64,000 nucleotides of DNA from Amanita rubescens (lineage: Eukaryota; Basidiomycota; Agaricomycetes; Agaricales; Amanitaceae), in NCBI GenBank assembly GCA_015039365.1, contig WION01000254.1, forward strand, positions 1 to 64,000, in the 5' to 3' direction. The first letter of the stretch is position 1. Each line of letters starts with the position of its first letter. Both the position numbers and the translations under genes were made by a program. The notes beneath the pieces are model-generated. The model saw only the letters and a list, made by a program, of their open reading frames with translations. It made no database searches and was not told the DNA's origin. Positions 63,550 through 64,000 of this stretch are shown one piece after another.

Positions 63550-64000
63550 CCGCCTTTAGGTATCGGTCTACTTTCTCCTTGAGTTCATCTCTGAGCGGCT
63601 CCAGGCATTTTGCCGCTCTGTGAACAATCTTGAGATTCGGATTTATTAGTGGAATCTCGTGGTTGATTATACGTAGAGGAGGCATGGTTAACTCCTCTGG
63701 CGCTTGTAAGTCTTTTACTTTGTTGATCCATTTCAGGTGTAATTTATTTCTTTCCTCCGTCATTATGGAGGTGGTACCCTTCCGCCCAACGTCTGCTGCT
63801 GCGGAATAGGGTTTCATATTCTCGGGTCCTTGTAGTCAATGAGAGCGTTTATACGGCACCGAGGGGCTAAGGTTCCTCCCGTTGCTGCTGCTCATAGACT
63901 TGCATGGTTGCGAGCTAAACCCGTTTCCTTTTGTGTTAGACTTGGTTTTATCAATGGCGTCACCCGTTTCCTCCCCATTTTTGGAGACAGGACTGCTAAA
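63550..64000 (-). pseudogene. pol: Gy4 Pol N-terminal linker, continues outside window
   Basis: Frame in phase with the RT below: MKPYSAAADVGRKGTTS, then PLRIINHEIPLINPNL and EPLRDELKEKVDRYLKA. TGA at 63836-63838 stands where CGA gives HRLQGPEN. Upstream to the window edge the frame is open and serine-rich. Confidence 0.8.

Larger units (their letters stand above)
58329..64000 (-). mobile_element. Ty3/gypsy chromovirus Gy4 (partial)
   Basis: Only the 3' two-thirds is in the window. From the right: end of gag-pol linker, RT, RNase H, integrase, chromodomain, long extension, purine tract TGTAGGGGAGAG (58339-58350) and the first ten bases of an LTR (TGTAAGGCTC, 58329-58338), cut by copy B. A 204-bp solo LTR interrupts pol. 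Confidence 0.88.

Overview
This window reads as transposon-dense chromatin from an agaricomycete (mushroom-forming) basidiomycete. The basis is a KDZ transposase with the CxC5 and CxC6 cysteine clusters, which are known from basidiomycetes, together with chromodomain Ty3 elements, a Tad-like LINE, a decayed Helitron piece and introns of about 50 nt. I found no convincing host gene, rRNA, tRNA or CRISPR array. Almost every base can be assigned to a mobile element or to satellite-like DNA, and insertions are nested several levels deep. The species cannot be told from the sequence.

Layout. 1-1912: 5' part (LTR, primer site, gag) of a Ty3 element on the minus strand (Gy1). 1927-3217: Helitron remnant and unassigned DNA. 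3223-18100: a Ty1/copia element on the plus strand (Co1) with both LTRs and a GAGCA target duplication. It is split by a 790-bp hAT-like MITE (6874-7663) and by a complete Ty3 chromovirus (Gy2, 8283-17119, minus) that itself carries a solo LTR. 18842-28534: a Tad-like LINE on the minus strand, inserted in a satellite and split by a 2.48-kb palindromic foldback element (19627-22107). 28987-37289: an 8.3-kb KDZ transposon with terminal inverted repeats and an 8-bp duplication. 37317-41687: a second, broken copy of the Gy2 family on the plus strand, itself hit by one MITE and two solo LTRs. 41688-47482: two non-autonomous KDZ-like elements flanking a truncated copia, plus another hAT-like MITE. 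47483-55844: chromovirus Gy3 (minus). 55845-58328: a third non-autonomous KDZ-like element. 58329-64000: chromovirus Gy4 (minus), running off the window.

How the parts relate. The chromoviruses are the main story. Gy1 and Gy2 both have a 12-nt primer site next to the LTR that is complementary to the predicted 5' end of their own RNA, the signature of Tf1/sushi-type self-priming. In Gy2 and Gy3 gag ends on a stop directly after GGGTTTT or GGATTTT, with pol in the -1 frame. All three elements whose 3' end is visible (Gy2, Gy3, Gy4) carry about 580-680 extra codons after the chromodomain, fused to pol in Gy2 and Gy4 and as a separate ORF in Gy3. I could not assign this region a function and consider it the best candidate for something undescribed.

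Decay is strongly biased. Nearly all internal stops in the element frames are TGA where a CGA arginine codon is expected, and the LINE reverse transcriptase has lost a catalytic aspartate at a CpG. Both fit deamination of methylated CpG in silenced elements.
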